A stretch of 64,000 bases of DNA from assembly GCF_014650435.1 (NCBI RefSeq), contig NZ_BMUY01000016.1, positions 62,001 through 126,000 of the forward strand, in the 5' to 3' direction. This document shows positions 52,339-61,686 of the stretch, piece after piece; within the stretch, counting starts at the first letter, position 1, and every line of letters starts with the position of its first letter. The notes below the pieces were generated by a model. That model searched no databases. It saw only the letters and a list, made by a program, of their open reading frames with translations, and had not been told where the DNA came from. The translations under genes were made by a program, and so were the position numbers. This DNA comes from Streptomyces tendae. GTDB taxonomy: Bacteria > Actinomycetota > Actinomycetes > Streptomycetales > Streptomycetaceae.

Positions 52339-52374
52339 GATGGGCGGCCCGCCACCGACGGCGGGCCGCCCATC
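52339..52374. terminator. Terminator before transfer ATPase gene
   Basis: GATGGGCGGCCCGCC (52339-52353) and GGCGGGCCGCCCATC (52360-52374), perfect 15-bp stem with a 6-nt loop. Confidence 0.85.
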
Positions 52375-52396
52375 ACCATCCCGAAGGGAACACCCC

Positions 52397-54508
52397 GTGT
52401 CCGTGCCGCGCAGCGTCGCACTGGAGCGCACCCTCTACACCCTGGCCGCCCCGGTCCTCGTCGCGGCCCCGAACCTCTCCCCCGACAGCCCCGTCAACAC
52501 GGTCGTGCAGCTGGCGGGCGCCGTCGGCGTCGGCGGCTGGTTCCTCGCCTACAAGAGTGACGAGTCCGGCGCGGGCCGCAAGATCCTGCGCTGGTCCCCG
52601 CTCGTGGCCGCCGCGGCCATCGACGTCGCCGCCCGGCACACGATCGGCTTCGGCCCCTACTGCCTGGACGCCGTTCTGGCGGCCGGGTGGGCGGCGGCCG
52701 GCCTGCTCGTGATGCCGTTCTCCCGGCACACCCGCCGCCGTCACCGGCCTGCGCTCGCCGCCCCGGCCCCGGCCCCGCGGCTCCAGCCCGTTGAGCCCGA
52801 GCCGTCCCCGGCGCAGCCGGACGACGGCGCCGACTCCTTCACCCGGCAGGTCCGCCGGCTGTGGGAGAACCGCGGCATGCCCGGCCGCACCATCGTCATC
52901 AAGGCGACCCCGCACCCCGGCACGCCCCACGACCTGACGCTCCTGCTGCGCGCCTCCGAGGCCGGCCGGGCCATCTCCGGCCTCAAGGAGGACGACATCG
53001 CGGCCGCGTTCGGCGTCGACGTCACCGACGTGATCATCAAGGAGATCGTCCGGCAGGCCGGGCGTGAGGGCGGCCCCGCCTGGCGGGAAGTCCACGTCAC
53101 CCCCGACGCGAACGACCGGCGCCGCAAGACCCCCACCGCCCACGAGTGGTGGGCCGACCGGATCGCGAACGGCTCCGTACCCGGCTCGGAGTTCGTCAAG
53201 GAGGTTCGCGACAACGAGCGCAAGGTCACCCACTACATCGCCCAAGTCCCCGACGAGGCGGGCGAGCCGCGCGTCAACCAGCACGCCCTGGCGGCCGCGC
53301 TGAAGACCAAGTACGACGAAGGCCGGCTGTTCGTCACCATCGACGGCAACCAGGTCCTGGTCTCCCTGTGGGACTCCAGCCCGCTGGCGAGGATCTTTCC
53401 CGCCACCCGCGAGCTGCTCACTCCGGACAAGGACGGCCGGTGGGTGACCGGCTTCCTCGGCAACGGCCAGCCCGCCCGCAACCGCGTCTACACCGACCGG
53501 GGCGCATCGCACGGTCTGTTCGTCGCCCCGTCCGGTGGCGGCAAAACCCAGCTGATGGGCCTGCATGTCGCTGCCGACGCCCTGTTCGGCGCGGTGGTGT
53601 GGCTGGCGGCGGAGGCCCCCGACGAGAAGGCCGCCAAGCTGGGCCAGTACGTCGACCGGTACGGCGTCGGCGCCCTCTACATGATCCGGCTCCTGCGGGC
53701 GCTGGATGCGCTGATGGAGATCCGCGGTGAGATGCCGTGGGAGGACGGACACGTCTACGACTGGGACCCGAAGCTGCCGGGCTGCCCCTACCGGATGCTG
53801 TCCGCCTACCTCGACGAGTTCCTCTCCGCCGCCCGCCACGGCGACTACGGCGCGGAGATCATGGACCTCGCGGAGAAGGTGTCGGTCAAGGGCCGCAAGT
53901 ACGGCATCGGCATCAAGGTCGCCGGCCAGTCCATCTACGTGCAGGACGGCTTCACGCAGCTGCTGTGCGAAAACCTGCGCGAGAACTGCATCCCGGTCGT
54001 CCTGAAGGTCGCCCCCAGCAAGGTCGGTGCCATGTTCAAGGCCCTTGGCATCCCGTCCGAGAACATCCCCGACCCCCTCCCCCGATCCTTCTCCCCCGAG
54101 GAGGTGGGCCGGATCGAGCGGGTGATGCGCGGCGAGCCCGAGCCGCCAGCCAACTCCAACACCGGCGGCGCCGGCTGGATCGTCGAAGCCAAGCAGCCCG
54201 AGGTCCTGCGCACGCTGTTCATGGACTTCAAGAACGGCCTCGACGACTACTTCCCCGACATCATCGCCACCCTGACCGACCACGAGATCCGCGAGCTCGA
54301 GGTGCGGGACCTGTGGTTCGACTGGACCGAGCCGCCCCGGCCCGGCGAGTTCGGCCCTGAGCCGGGCGACGAAGAAGACGGCGACGACGCCCCGCCCGAG
54401 AAGGACGGCGGCCCGCGCCGTGTCGGCAGCAAGTCCGCCGCGCGCCGCGACACGGTCACCTCAGCCCGTCAGGCGCTGGAGGCCATCAAGAACCTTTCCG
54501 GCGTCTGA
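52397..54508 (+). CDS. FtsK/SpoIIIE-like conjugal transfer ATPase (TraB-type)
   Basis: A 703-residue protein from the GTG at 52397. Two hydrophobic segments near the N-terminus (LVAAPNLSPDSPVNTVVQLA region; AVLAAGWAAAGLLVMPF) anchor it. The motor domain has Walker A APSGGGKTQLMG (S379-T384) and Walker B MLSAYLDEFLSAA (D473, E474), then KGRKYGIGIKVAGQS and KVAPSKVGAMFKALG. In Streptomyces, TraB-type proteins of this class are sufficient to pump double-stranded plasmid DNA between hyphae. The C-terminal acidic Pro-rich tail ends in a short helix (SARQALEAIKNLSG). It is the clearest evidence that the block is a conjugative element. Confidence 0.88.
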   Translation: MSVPRSVALERTLYTLAAPVLVAAPNLSPDSPVNTVVQLAGAVGVGGWFLAYKSDESGAGRKILRWSPLVAAAAIDVAARHTIGFGPYCLDAVLAAGWAAAGLLVMPFSRHTRRRHRPALAAPAPAPRLQPVEPEPSPAQPDDGADSFTRQVRRLWENRGMPGRTIVIKATPHPGTPHDLTLLLRASEAGRAISGLKEDDIAAAFGVDVTDVIIKEIVRQAGREGGPAWREVHVTPDANDRRRKTPTAHEWWADRIANGSVPGSEFVKEVRDNERKVTHYIAQVPDEAGEPRVNQHALAAALKTKYDEGRLFVTIDGNQVLVSLWDSSPLARIFPATRELLTPDKDGRWVTGFLGNGQPARNRVYTDRGASHGLFVAPSGGGKTQLMGLHVAADALFGAVVWLAAEAPDEKAAKLGQYVDRYGVGALYMIRLLRALDALMEIRGEMPWEDGHVYDWDPKLPGCPYRMLSAYLDEFLSAARHGDYGAEIMDLAEKVSVKGRKYGIGIKVAGQSIYVQDGFTQLLCENLRENCIPVVLKVAPSKVGAMFKALGIPSENIPDPLPRSFSPEEVGRIERVMRGEPEPPANSNTGGAGWIVEAKQPEVLRTLFMDFKNGLDDYFPDIIATLTDHEIRELEVRDLWFDWTEPPRPGEFGPEPGDEEDGDDAPPEKDGGPRRVGSKSAARRDTVTSARQALEAIKNLSGV

Positions 54509-54590
54509 CCCGCCTCACGCTCCCCGCCCTCGCAGGGCTCGGCCGGGTGCGGCCGGGCCCTGCCCACACGTGCAAAGGACACACCGCCCC

Positions 54591-54779
54591 GTGGCCGTAT
54601 CGATCTCCGCCGTCGTCCTGCTCGGCATCGTCGTCGCCGTCCTCATCCGGGGTGGCTCCGTACGTCTCGGACCCGCCCTTGCCTGCGCCGGATTCGGCTT
54701 CTTCCTCGCCTCCACCGGCGCCGCACCGCTCATCACCAACGCGATCAGCGCCGTCACCGGCTGGATCGCCAGCATCTGA
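54591..54779 (+). CDS. Small two-helix membrane protein, spread-type
   Basis: A 62-residue protein from the GTG at 54591 (AAAGGACAC upstream). VSISAVVLLGIVVAVLIRGG, then GPALACAGFGFFLASTGAAP, gives two transmembrane helices. Small membrane proteins directly after the transfer ATPase are usually Spd proteins in Streptomyces plasmids. Assigned by size and place. Confidence 0.65.
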   Translation: MAVSISAVVLLGIVVAVLIRGGSVRLGPALACAGFGFFLASTGAAPLITNAISAVTGWIASI

Positions 54780-54841
54780 CCCCGCCCCGGCCGCCGGCGT
54801 CGAAGCCCGCCCCCGCGCCCTCGACGCCACCAGGAGCCCCG

Positions 54842-55375
54842 ATGCACCAGACCCGCCCCGCCATAGACCGGACCACTCCGGCCACCCCCGCGCCAGCGGA
54901 ACTGACCTTCGATGAACGCCTCGCCTTCATCAACACGGCGATGACTCTCCGGCTGGACGAAGCCAAGGTCGCCTACGAGGTCAACACCGCGCACATCCCC
55001 ACCGAGCCCGTCGACTTGGCCGCTGTCGTTACCGGCCCCATCGACACCGGGCCCGCCCCGCTGGCGGACCTGTACCCCACCCCGGTAGCGGCCCTTCTGC
55101 AGCGCGCCCACCACCGGCTGTTCACCGGCGGCTGGTGCTCCGGCGCCCTGGTCGACGAGGACGGCGCCCGCTGCATGCTCGGAGCCATCCGAGCCGAGGC
55201 CCGCGGCGACAGCGGCCTGGAAGCCGACGCGGCCGCCGTGCTCCTGGACGTGATCCGACGCAGGTTCGGCGACGTCGACTCCGTGCCGTCCTTCAACGAC
55301 GCGCACGGATCGGCCCGCGTTCCGCTTCGCATGGTCGACCAGGCCGCCGGCCTCGCCGACGCCCGCGGCCTCTGA
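54842..55375 (+). CDS. DUF6197-like protein (second copy)
   Basis: A 177-residue protein. PVAALLQRAHHRLFTGGWCS, then VDEDGARCMLGAIRAEARGD and VIRRRFGDVDSVPSFNDAHG, are the DUF6197 pattern (GGW-x-x-G, C-x-x-GA-I, W/F-N-D). Function unknown. It relates to the gene at 45776 in the same train, so the element carries at least two relatives. Confidence 0.75.
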   Translation: MHQTRPAIDRTTPATPAPAELTFDERLAFINTAMTLRLDEAKVAYEVNTAHIPTEPVDLAAVVTGPIDTGPAPLADLYPTPVAALLQRAHHRLFTGGWCSGALVDEDGARCMLGAIRAEARGDSGLEADAAAVLLDVIRRRFGDVDSVPSFNDAHGSARVPLRMVDQAAGLADARGL

Positions 55376-55530
55376 CCCCCTGCTCCGGCCGCCTGCCTCC
55401 CGAACCCTCGCGGTCGGGTGCGGGCCAGGCCGTCCAGCCTGCTCACCACCGTCCAACTCCCGCGCCCCGCCGACGCACCGACGTCAGCAGGGCGCGGTGA
55501 CACCCATCCAACCGCTGGAGGAGAACACTC

Positions 55531-55635
55531 GTGCTCATCCCCCGCCCGCGCCGCCGGATCGGCCGGCCCCGCCCGCAGCGTCCCGGCCCCCGCTACCCGC
55601 AGCGCCCTGCCCGGTTGCCCGGTACCTGGAGCTGA
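55531..55635 (+). CDS. Possible very small Arg/Pro-rich leader protein (34 aa)
   Basis: GTG at 55531 stands 6 bp after GGAGGAG and reads MLIPRPRRRIGRPRPQRPGP, then ends at 55635, two bases before the ATG of the next gene. The ribosome site is the best in this stretch and the spacing suggests translational coupling. Composition is unusual, and a simple leader peptide is also possible. Confidence 0.4.
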   Translation: MLIPRPRRRIGRPRPQRPGPRYPQRPARLPGTWS

Positions 55636-55637
55636 CG

Positions 55638-56102
55638 ATGGCCGACGAGCTCGAGGACCTGGTCGACATCGACGTCTACGACGACGGCAAACCTGTCGAA
55701 TTCGGTTGGCTGCAGGGCCCCAACGCTGCAGCGATACTCGCCGCTGTCCGGGGCCAGGGACCAGTGCCAAAGACCGGACTCGCCACTCGCCGCCAGCTAC
55801 GTGCCCTGGGGTTACGGCCGGGAGGCCAGAACGCGATGCCGGGGCTGAGCTGGCGCAACGGGCGACGCAAGGCCTACTTCTACCGCATCGAGCTGGCGCT
55901 TCCGAAACGCACGCCGACGCTGGCCCAGGAGTGGGCCCTGGACCGGGCCATGGCCGCCCGGCAGACCTGCCCCACATGCCGTCGCCGTTACCACTACTGC
56001 CTGCCGCTGAAGACCTTGGGTTCGTGCCTGGAGTGCTACGACGGCACGCCCGCCGACCCCACCACCTACACCCTCCCGCCCGGCCACACCCTCGCCGCAT
56101 AG
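55638..56102 (+). CDS. RRQRL-motif zinc-binding protein
   Basis: A 154-residue protein from the ATG at 55638. It contains TGLATRRQLRALGLRPGGQN, the signature motif of this streptomycete plasmid family, followed by AYFYRIELALPKR and a zinc ribbon near the end (RQTCPTCRRRYHYCL ... LGSCLECYDG; C-x2-C ... C-x2-C). Function unknown. The upstream sequence is open in this frame to 55497 but disordered. Confidence 0.8.
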   Translation: MADELEDLVDIDVYDDGKPVEFGWLQGPNAAAILAAVRGQGPVPKTGLATRRQLRALGLRPGGQNAMPGLSWRNGRRKAYFYRIELALPKRTPTLAQEWALDRAMAARQTCPTCRRRYHYCLPLKTLGSCLECYDGTPADPTTYTLPPGHTLAA

Positions 56103-56122
56103 CCCTGCCTGGAGACGAAGCG

Positions 56123-56587
56123 ATGTCCACACCGACCACGACCACGAGCCTCACAGACAAGAACCTGGATGCGGCCCTGGCGACCGTGCAGACAGAAATC
56201 GGCCGCACCGATGGCAAGGCGAGTCTCCTGTTGGCCTTCACCGGCGCGACGCTCGCCGGCCTGGCCACCCTCGCCGGTCAGCCGCTGCCGATGCCCGCTC
56301 GCGTGCTGGGCGGCATGGCCGTCGCGGCGCTCGGCGCCGCCACGGTCCTGCTGCTGTTAGTCGTCCGCCCTCGCCTCGGCGGCCAGGACCGCGCCTCATT
56401 CCCGTACTGGGCCCGCCTGGCGGAGACGCAGATCCACGCGTGCATGCACGGCGACACCCGCGCCGCCCGCATCCGCATCCTGTCCCGCATCGCGCTCGCC
56501 AAGTTCTCCCGGCTGCGCCGCGCCGTCGACTGCGTCCTCACCGCTCTCGCAGTCCTGGCACTGGCCGCCATCAGCACCGCGCTCTGA
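56123..56587 (+). CDS. PycTM-type (Pycsar effector-like) membrane protein
   Basis: A 154-residue protein with ATG at 56123 (CTGGAGACGAAG upstream). TEIGRTDGKASLLLAFTGAT leads into the first membrane helix, MAVAALGAATVLLLLVVRPR is the second, and LSRIALAKFSRLRRAVDCVL leads into the last. This D-x-K-x-S/A-x-L-L and R-I/L-A-x-x-K-x-x-x-L/F-R-x-A layout is that of the PycTM domain, the cyclic-UMP/CMP-gated membrane effector of Pycsar antiphage defence. No nucleotide cyclase gene is next to it, as is usual in Streptomyces plasmid copies, so its activator is unclear. Confidence 0.82.
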   Translation: MSTPTTTTSLTDKNLDAALATVQTEIGRTDGKASLLLAFTGATLAGLATLAGQPLPMPARVLGGMAVAALGAATVLLLLVVRPRLGGQDRASFPYWARLAETQIHACMHGDTRAARIRILSRIALAKFSRLRRAVDCVLTALAVLALAAISTAL

Positions 56588-56629
56588 CCCACTACTCCCC
56601 CGGCTGCCAGCGACCTGGCGGCCCTCCGT

Positions 56630-56667
56630 GCTGCCCCGGCCGGCCTGCACCCACCGGCCGGGGCAGC
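56630..56667. terminator. Terminator after the PycTM-type gene
   Basis: GCTGCCCCGGCCGG (56630-56643) and CCGGCCGGGGCAGC (56654-56667), perfect 14-bp stem. Confidence 0.8.
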
Positions 56668-56717
56668 GCCGAGGACCGGACAGCCCGGCCCGCCCATCAC
56701 ACCATCCGGAGACGTGG

Positions 56718-57221
56718 ATGACCGACATCCTGGCCCTGCCGACACGCCCCTACGCGGCCGACTCCCCGCTCGCCTACCTCCTGGACATGGCGGAGGAAGC
56801 CGCCGGGCCGACCGAGGAGGAGCAGCGCGACGAAGCCGAAACCGCTGCCGCCCACCACATCTACAGCGCCTACGCGCACAGCCTCGCGCAGGTCATCGAG
56901 GCGATGGACTGGCGCGGCTACCCCGCCCTGCGCGGCAACGACGTCGCCTTCGAGCCGTCGGCGGTCGCGTGGCTGGACGGCGGCCTGTGGCTGCATCACA
57001 CCCTGCACATCAGCGAGACGGACGGCGCCCGCGACGTCCTCACCCTGATCGTGCCGTGCACCTGCGGCCACGGCTACGTCGACATCCAACTCGACACCGA
57101 GGACACCCTGCTGGAGATCCTCGCCGAACTGCGGCCCACCCACGGCCGCTCCCAGCACACCGACGCACCCCTCGACTGCCACAGCGTCCCGTTCCTCCGG
57201 AGGCTGAACGGCCGGCAGTAG
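56718..57221 (+). CDS. Unknown acidic protein (167 aa)
   Basis: ATG at 56718 (CCGGAGACG upstream). The sequence is acidic and soluble (DMAEEAAGPTEEEQRDEAET), with a central LVWLDGG-like beta stretch (VAWLDGGLWLHHTLHISETD) and VPCTCGHGYVDIQLDTEDTL, where two Cys and a His may bind metal. Not recognised; it could be a small DUF conserved on these elements. Confidence 0.6.
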   Translation: MTDILALPTRPYAADSPLAYLLDMAEEAAGPTEEEQRDEAETAAAHHIYSAYAHSLAQVIEAMDWRGYPALRGNDVAFEPSAVAWLDGGLWLHHTLHISETDGARDVLTLIVPCTCGHGYVDIQLDTEDTLLEILAELRPTHGRSQHTDAPLDCHSVPFLRRLNGRQ

Positions 57222-57333
57222 CCGGCGACCGGCGCTCTCCGTACCGCCCCGCAGCTGGACTGCTCCGGCTGCGGGACGGTGCGGTGTCCGCCCGGTCACC
57301 CGGACCCGGCGACCCACCTCCCTGGAGGTCCCC

Positions 57334-57717
57334 GTGCCCCACACCCGCCGATCCCCGATGGACGCCGTCGCCGCCCGCCTGGGCTGGCGCCGCGCTCACA
57401 CCACCACCGCCGAGATCGACGACGTGCTCGCCGAGCAGACCGCCACCGCCCACCGACAGGCCATCGACACGGCCCGTCTGCCCCTGCGCCCGCACGACAG
57501 CGCCCTCGTCATGCAGCCCGGATTCCTGGACATTCGCGGCCGTGTCCTGGCCGACGTCGGCCACCTGGAGACCGCGCTGGACGGCGCCCGCAGGCACGGC
57601 ATGCCGGACAACCTCATCCGGCGCCTGGAGGCCGCCGTCGACCACGGCCACGAGATGACCGTGCTCCTCGCCGACACCGTCCGCGCTACCGCCGACGCAC
57701 ACACCGCCGGCCACTGA
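57334..57717 (+). CDS. Unknown helical protein (127 aa)
   Basis: GTG at 57334. It is basic at the N-terminus and mostly helical (LAEQTATAHRQAIDTARLPL; VLADVGHLETALDGARRHGM). Not recognised. A long perfect hairpin follows. Confidence 0.55.
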   Translation: MPHTRRSPMDAVAARLGWRRAHTTTAEIDDVLAEQTATAHRQAIDTARLPLRPHDSALVMQPGFLDIRGRVLADVGHLETALDGARRHGMPDNLIRRLEAAVDHGHEMTVLLADTVRATADAHTAGH

Positions 57718-57721
57718 AACG

Positions 57722-57761
57722 CCCGGGGCGGCCGCAGGCCACCAGACCCGGCCGCCCCGGG
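57722..57761. terminator. Terminator hairpin
   Basis: CCCGGGGCGGCCG (57722-57734) and CGGCCGCCCCGGG (57749-57761), perfect 13-bp stem. Confidence 0.8.
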
Positions 57762-57767
57762 GCTCCG

Positions 57768-57965
57768 AGGCTCGCCGTCCAGCAGATCGAGGACGAACTG
57801 GGCGGTCCGATCGACGCCGAGTTCCTCGCGGAGGACGCTGCGCAAGCTGTCCCCCAAGGGCGGCGTCCTCGGCTCGCTCAACCAGCTGACGATGGCCCCG
57901 AGGGCCGCCGCCGCGCTCACCAAGCTGGACGGCGAGGACTCCCGAGTCCGCCGCCTGCGCGATTA
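57768..57965 (+). pseudogene. Short decayed gene remnant
   Basis: One frame reads AVQQIEDELGGPIDAEFLAEDAA and then turns to nonsense, while the next frame from about 57843 reads LRKLSPKGGVLGSLNQLTMA and ends at 57965 with DSRVRRLRD. Together they look like a single soluble protein broken by an indel near 57840. No start was found and the family is not recognised. This fills most of the 333-bp gap before the kinase gene. Confidence 0.4.
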
Positions 57966-58050
57966 GCGAAGCCGCGGCCTTCCTCCTCGACTCCGCCGGG
58001 ATGCGCCTGCACCTGGCCACCCCCACCCTCCACCCACAAGGAGAACGCCT

Positions 58051-59052
58051 GTGAAGACCACCTTCGAAGGCACCATGCAGTCGCTCGACACGACCATCCC
58101 CGACCCGGCACTGATCGTCCTCATCGGCGCGGCGGGCAGCGGCAAGAGCACCTGGGCGAGCACCTGGCCCTCCACGCAGGTCCTGGAGCTCGACCAGTTC
58201 AGGGCGATGGTCTCGGACGAGGCCGGGGACCAGGAAGCCACCTTGTCCGCTGTCCACGTGATGCACACCGTGCTGGACGCCCGCCTTGCCCGGAAGCGGA
58301 CGACGGTGATCGACGCGACGAACACGGAGGAACGGGTGAGGGCCGGCCTGGTGCAGATGGCCCGGAACTACGGCATGCCCACCGTCGCGTTCCTGGTCTC
58401 CACGCCGGCCTCGGTCTGCGTGGAGCGCCAGGCCGCCCGGACCCTGGACCGCGCGGTGCCCGAGGGCGTCGTACGCCGCCAACACGCCGAAGCCGTCGCC
58501 GCCTTCCCCCAGCTGCGCAGCGAGGGCTTCGACCACGTCGTGTTCGCCGACAACATCCACCGCCTGGAGCCGCTGCTCAAGCGGGCCAGCGACACCCGCC
58601 GCCGCGAGCTCGGCTGGGACGGCGGCGACGGCCTGGGCGGCCTGCTCCTGGTCCGCCGCACGTTCGGCGAGCAGGTGCTGCCGCTGTGGCGGTGGCGGGA
58701 CAACTCGCCGCTCGCCGGCGGCGACCGCGTCGGCGAGATCCGCCTCGGGCCCGACCGCCTGATCCTCGCCCTGCGCACCGACGTCGACGGCGAGGGCGAC
58801 GTGGGCTTCGACCTGCTGGTCGGCTGCCCGTACGACGACGAGTGCGACGCCCCGGCATGGCAACCGGTCTCCTCGGTCACCGACCTGTGGACGGCGCACA
58901 CCAGCGACACCGGGCTGCACCCGGACGCCGTCTGCTCCGTCCACGGCGGCCCCGACGACGTCGACCAGGAAGCCGACGACCACAACCAGGACGACGACCC
59001 CGAGGGCCGCGCGGACCTGGAAGAGCAGTTCGCGGCCGCGGTCCGCGCGTGA
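58051..59052 (+). CDS. AAA_33-type ATP-binding protein with C-terminal extension
   Basis: A 333-residue protein from the GTG at 58051 (AAGGAGAACG upstream). Walker A is LIGAAGSGKSTWAS (residues 25-38); VIDATNTEERVRAGLVQMAR and VCVERQAARTLDRAVPEGVV (lid Arg) match the polynucleotide-kinase-like P-loop family. The C-terminal 140 residues are beta-rich, then very acidic (DQEADDHNQDDDPEGRADLE), and unrecognised. It may phosphorylate a nucleic acid or small molecule in the element's life cycle; not known. Confidence 0.8.
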   Translation: MKTTFEGTMQSLDTTIPDPALIVLIGAAGSGKSTWASTWPSTQVLELDQFRAMVSDEAGDQEATLSAVHVMHTVLDARLARKRTTVIDATNTEERVRAGLVQMARNYGMPTVAFLVSTPASVCVERQAARTLDRAVPEGVVRRQHAEAVAAFPQLRSEGFDHVVFADNIHRLEPLLKRASDTRRRELGWDGGDGLGGLLLVRRTFGEQVLPLWRWRDNSPLAGGDRVGEIRLGPDRLILALRTDVDGEGDVGFDLLVGCPYDDECDAPAWQPVSSVTDLWTAHTSDTGLHPDAVCSVHGGPDDVDQEADDHNQDDDPEGRADLEEQFAAAVRA

Positions 59053-59089
59053 GGCGTACCGCCGCCACGCCGAACAACCCCACCCCACA

Positions 59090-59113
59090 GGGCGCCGGGC
59101 ACACCCGGCGCCC
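59090..59113. terminator. Terminator hairpin
   Basis: GGGCGCCGGG (59090-59099), loop CACA, CCCGGCGCCC (59104-59113). Confidence 0.7.
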
Positions 59114-59141
59114 GCCGTTACCCCAGGAAGGACACCCCGGC

Positions 59142-59987
59142 ATGGGCATCACGATCACGAACACGTACGGCACCGCGCACCACGTCAGCGAGGACCACCC
59201 GGCCCACGTCACGAGCTGCGACTACTACCGGCTGCCCTTGGTCGCCACCATCGTCCCCGGCAACCCCGGCTACGAGGACATGGTCGACATGCTGAAGGAG
59301 AACGGCCACGACACCCGCCCCGAGGGGTACGGGCTGATCTTCCTGGAGTCCGAGGAGTTCTCCGCGACGTACTTCGGGTCGATCGAGCAGATCGAGCAGT
59401 ACAAGCGCGAGAACGCCGACGGCAAGGCGACCTTCGACGCCTCGCAGGGCGTCCTGTACGCCCAGTGGCCCCACGGCAAGGGCTGGGACGGCTTCCTCCC
59501 CCGCACCTTCTGGAACGTGCAGGCACGCGGCGGCATCGCGGACGGCGTCGGCCTCGTCACCGCCTTCGCGCACACCGAGACCCCGGGCACCGAAGTCGTC
59601 GTCTACGAGTTCGAAGGCACCTGGCGCCCCGGCGGCACCCCGGAGCAGCTGATCACCTACCACTGCACCGCCTGCCACCTGGACACCTTCTACGACTGCG
59701 GGCACGTCCACGAGAACACCGGCCCCAGTAGCCGCCGTTGGGCAGCCCGCCAGGCCCGCCAGCACATCATCAGCGCCCACCGGCACGGCGTCGGCGACAA
59801 ACACAGCGCCTGCCGCCCCAACAACGGCGAGATGTTGCGCACCGTGAACGCGCTCGCCCGCGACATGTGGGGCACCACGGGCAACGCCCTCCCGGACACC
59901 GACGACGCGTTCTGCGCCACCAAGGGCCCCTGCTCGATCATCCGCGAACTCCGCGCCGGAGTCCGCCCGCCCGTCTACCGCGCCTGA
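59142..59987 (+). CDS. Unknown protein (281 aa)
   Basis: ATG at 59142 with CAGGAAGGAC upstream; the frame is open far upstream but that part is only the shadow of neighbouring genes. The middle has MVDMLKENGHDTRPEGYGLI and YFGSIEQIEQYKREN, and the C-terminal half holds three Cys/His clusters (HCTACHLDTFYDCGHVHENT; KHSACRPNNGE; FCATKGPCSI), probably metal-binding. Family unrecognised; it looks like a conserved cargo protein of Streptomyces elements. Confidence 0.65.
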   Translation: MGITITNTYGTAHHVSEDHPAHVTSCDYYRLPLVATIVPGNPGYEDMVDMLKENGHDTRPEGYGLIFLESEEFSATYFGSIEQIEQYKRENADGKATFDASQGVLYAQWPHGKGWDGFLPRTFWNVQARGGIADGVGLVTAFAHTETPGTEVVVYEFEGTWRPGGTPEQLITYHCTACHLDTFYDCGHVHENTGPSSRRWAARQARQHIISAHRHGVGDKHSACRPNNGEMLRTVNALARDMWGTTGNALPDTDDAFCATKGPCSIIRELRAGVRPPVYRA

Positions 59988-60064
59988 CCACCGACGTGCG
60001 CACCCCGCCCCACACCCAGTTACCGAGCGGCCCCGGCCGCTCCCACCCCTTCACGGAGGACCGC

Positions 60065-60835
60065 ATGGCCCGCAGGCCCGTCACCTGGTACATCGCCACC
60101 CCCGCCGACGGCATCATCGAGATGTCCCGGCACGCCGGCACCCCGGTGAACCTCGCCGACAACGTCGGCAACGTCATCGACCACCCCAACCCCTGCCGCA
60201 ACAAGTGGTACGACGAGAGCCGCTTCTCCTACTTCCGCATGGTCAAGCGCGTCGGCGAGGCGCTGGAGGACACCGGTATCTGGCCCATCACCTGGCCCGT
60301 CCGGCTGTGGATCGTGGAGCCGCTGGGCGAGACCGGCAACTGGAGCCAGCGCCACTACCCCTACCGGCTGCTGTCCCACCAGATTCGCGTCATCGAGGAG
60401 ACCGACGCCCACCGCGCGCTCGGCCCCCGCGGGCGCGACGTCCTGGACGTTGTTCAGCAGCAGATCCCCAAGCAGGCTGCGCGCTGGGCTGCGGACTGGG
60501 ACGCGGACCCCGAGGGCATGCGCCAGCGTGAGTGGAACTGGGAGCAGTGCGGCGGCCGCGCGTGCGCCAGTGGCCGGAGGGCGGAGTCGGTGGCCCTCAC
60601 CATGTCGCACGCCCGCCGCGAGTCGGCCGCGCAGACCTGGATCGAGCACCTTGCGCGCCGCGCCGTCGACCAGGCCCTCGCCGACACCGACGCCAGCATG
60701 TACGCGTACAGCTACGCCTACGGCCGCGCCATCGGCCACGCGGTCGCCGCCCAGCACCAGACTCGCTTCGACGCGTACGTCCTGGACGCGCTCCGCGGGA
60801 CCGGCCTCGACTCCCCCGCCTCCGCCGCTGCCTGA
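60065..60835 (+). CDS. Unknown protein (256 aa)
   Basis: ATG at 60065 (CACGGAGGACCGC upstream). The sequence has a beta-like N-terminus (VTWYIATPADGIIEMSRHAG), then YFRMVKRVGEALEDTGIWPI and a helical C-terminal half (HLARRAVDQALADTDASMYA). It has no known active site. Its upstream hairpin at 60024-60041 (GAGCGGCC/GGCCGCTC) separates it from the previous gene. Confidence 0.6.
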   Translation: MARRPVTWYIATPADGIIEMSRHAGTPVNLADNVGNVIDHPNPCRNKWYDESRFSYFRMVKRVGEALEDTGIWPITWPVRLWIVEPLGETGNWSQRHYPYRLLSHQIRVIEETDAHRALGPRGRDVLDVVQQQIPKQAARWAADWDADPEGMRQREWNWEQCGGRACASGRRAESVALTMSHARRESAAQTWIEHLARRAVDQALADTDASMYAYSYAYGRAIGHAVAAQHQTRFDAYVLDALRGTGLDSPASAAA

Positions 60836-60881
60836 CGGTTCCCGGCAGCAGCATCGGCAGAGGCATTCCCGGACGTCCCGA

Positions 60882-60911
60882 CCGCTGTGCCGTCCCGTGA
60901 CGGCACAGCGG
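60882..60911. terminator. Terminator hairpin
   Basis: CCGCTGTGCCGT (60882-60893) and ACGGCACAGCGG (60900-60911), perfect 12-bp stem. Confidence 0.75.
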
Positions 60912-60941
60912 CATCAGCATGCACCACCAGTCACCACAGCA

Positions 60942-60988
60942 AGAGGCGCACCCTCACCAGAGCCTGGACAGCCCGAGGGTGCGCCTCT
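60942..60988. terminator. Second hairpin before the GGDEF gene
   Basis: AGAGGCGCACCCTC (60942-60955) and GAGGGTGCGCCTCT (60975-60988), perfect 14-bp stem. With the one at 60882-60911 it gives a double terminator. Confidence 0.75.
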
Positions 60989-61026
60989 CTCATTCCGCCC
61001 GCACGGGCGAGAACGGAGACACCATC

Positions 61027-61682
<656 letters not shown>

Positions 61683-61686
<4 letters not shown>

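Noticed and set aside
50260..54283. Long minus-strand open frames opposite the Ser/Gly-rich and ATPase genes
   Set aside because: Antisense shadows of high-GC codons; the plus-strand genes have clear motifs.
57040..59088. Long open frame on the minus strand opposite the helical and kinase-like genes
   Set aside because: Shadow of GC-rich plus-strand genes; composition is skewed and no start with a ribosome site is seen.
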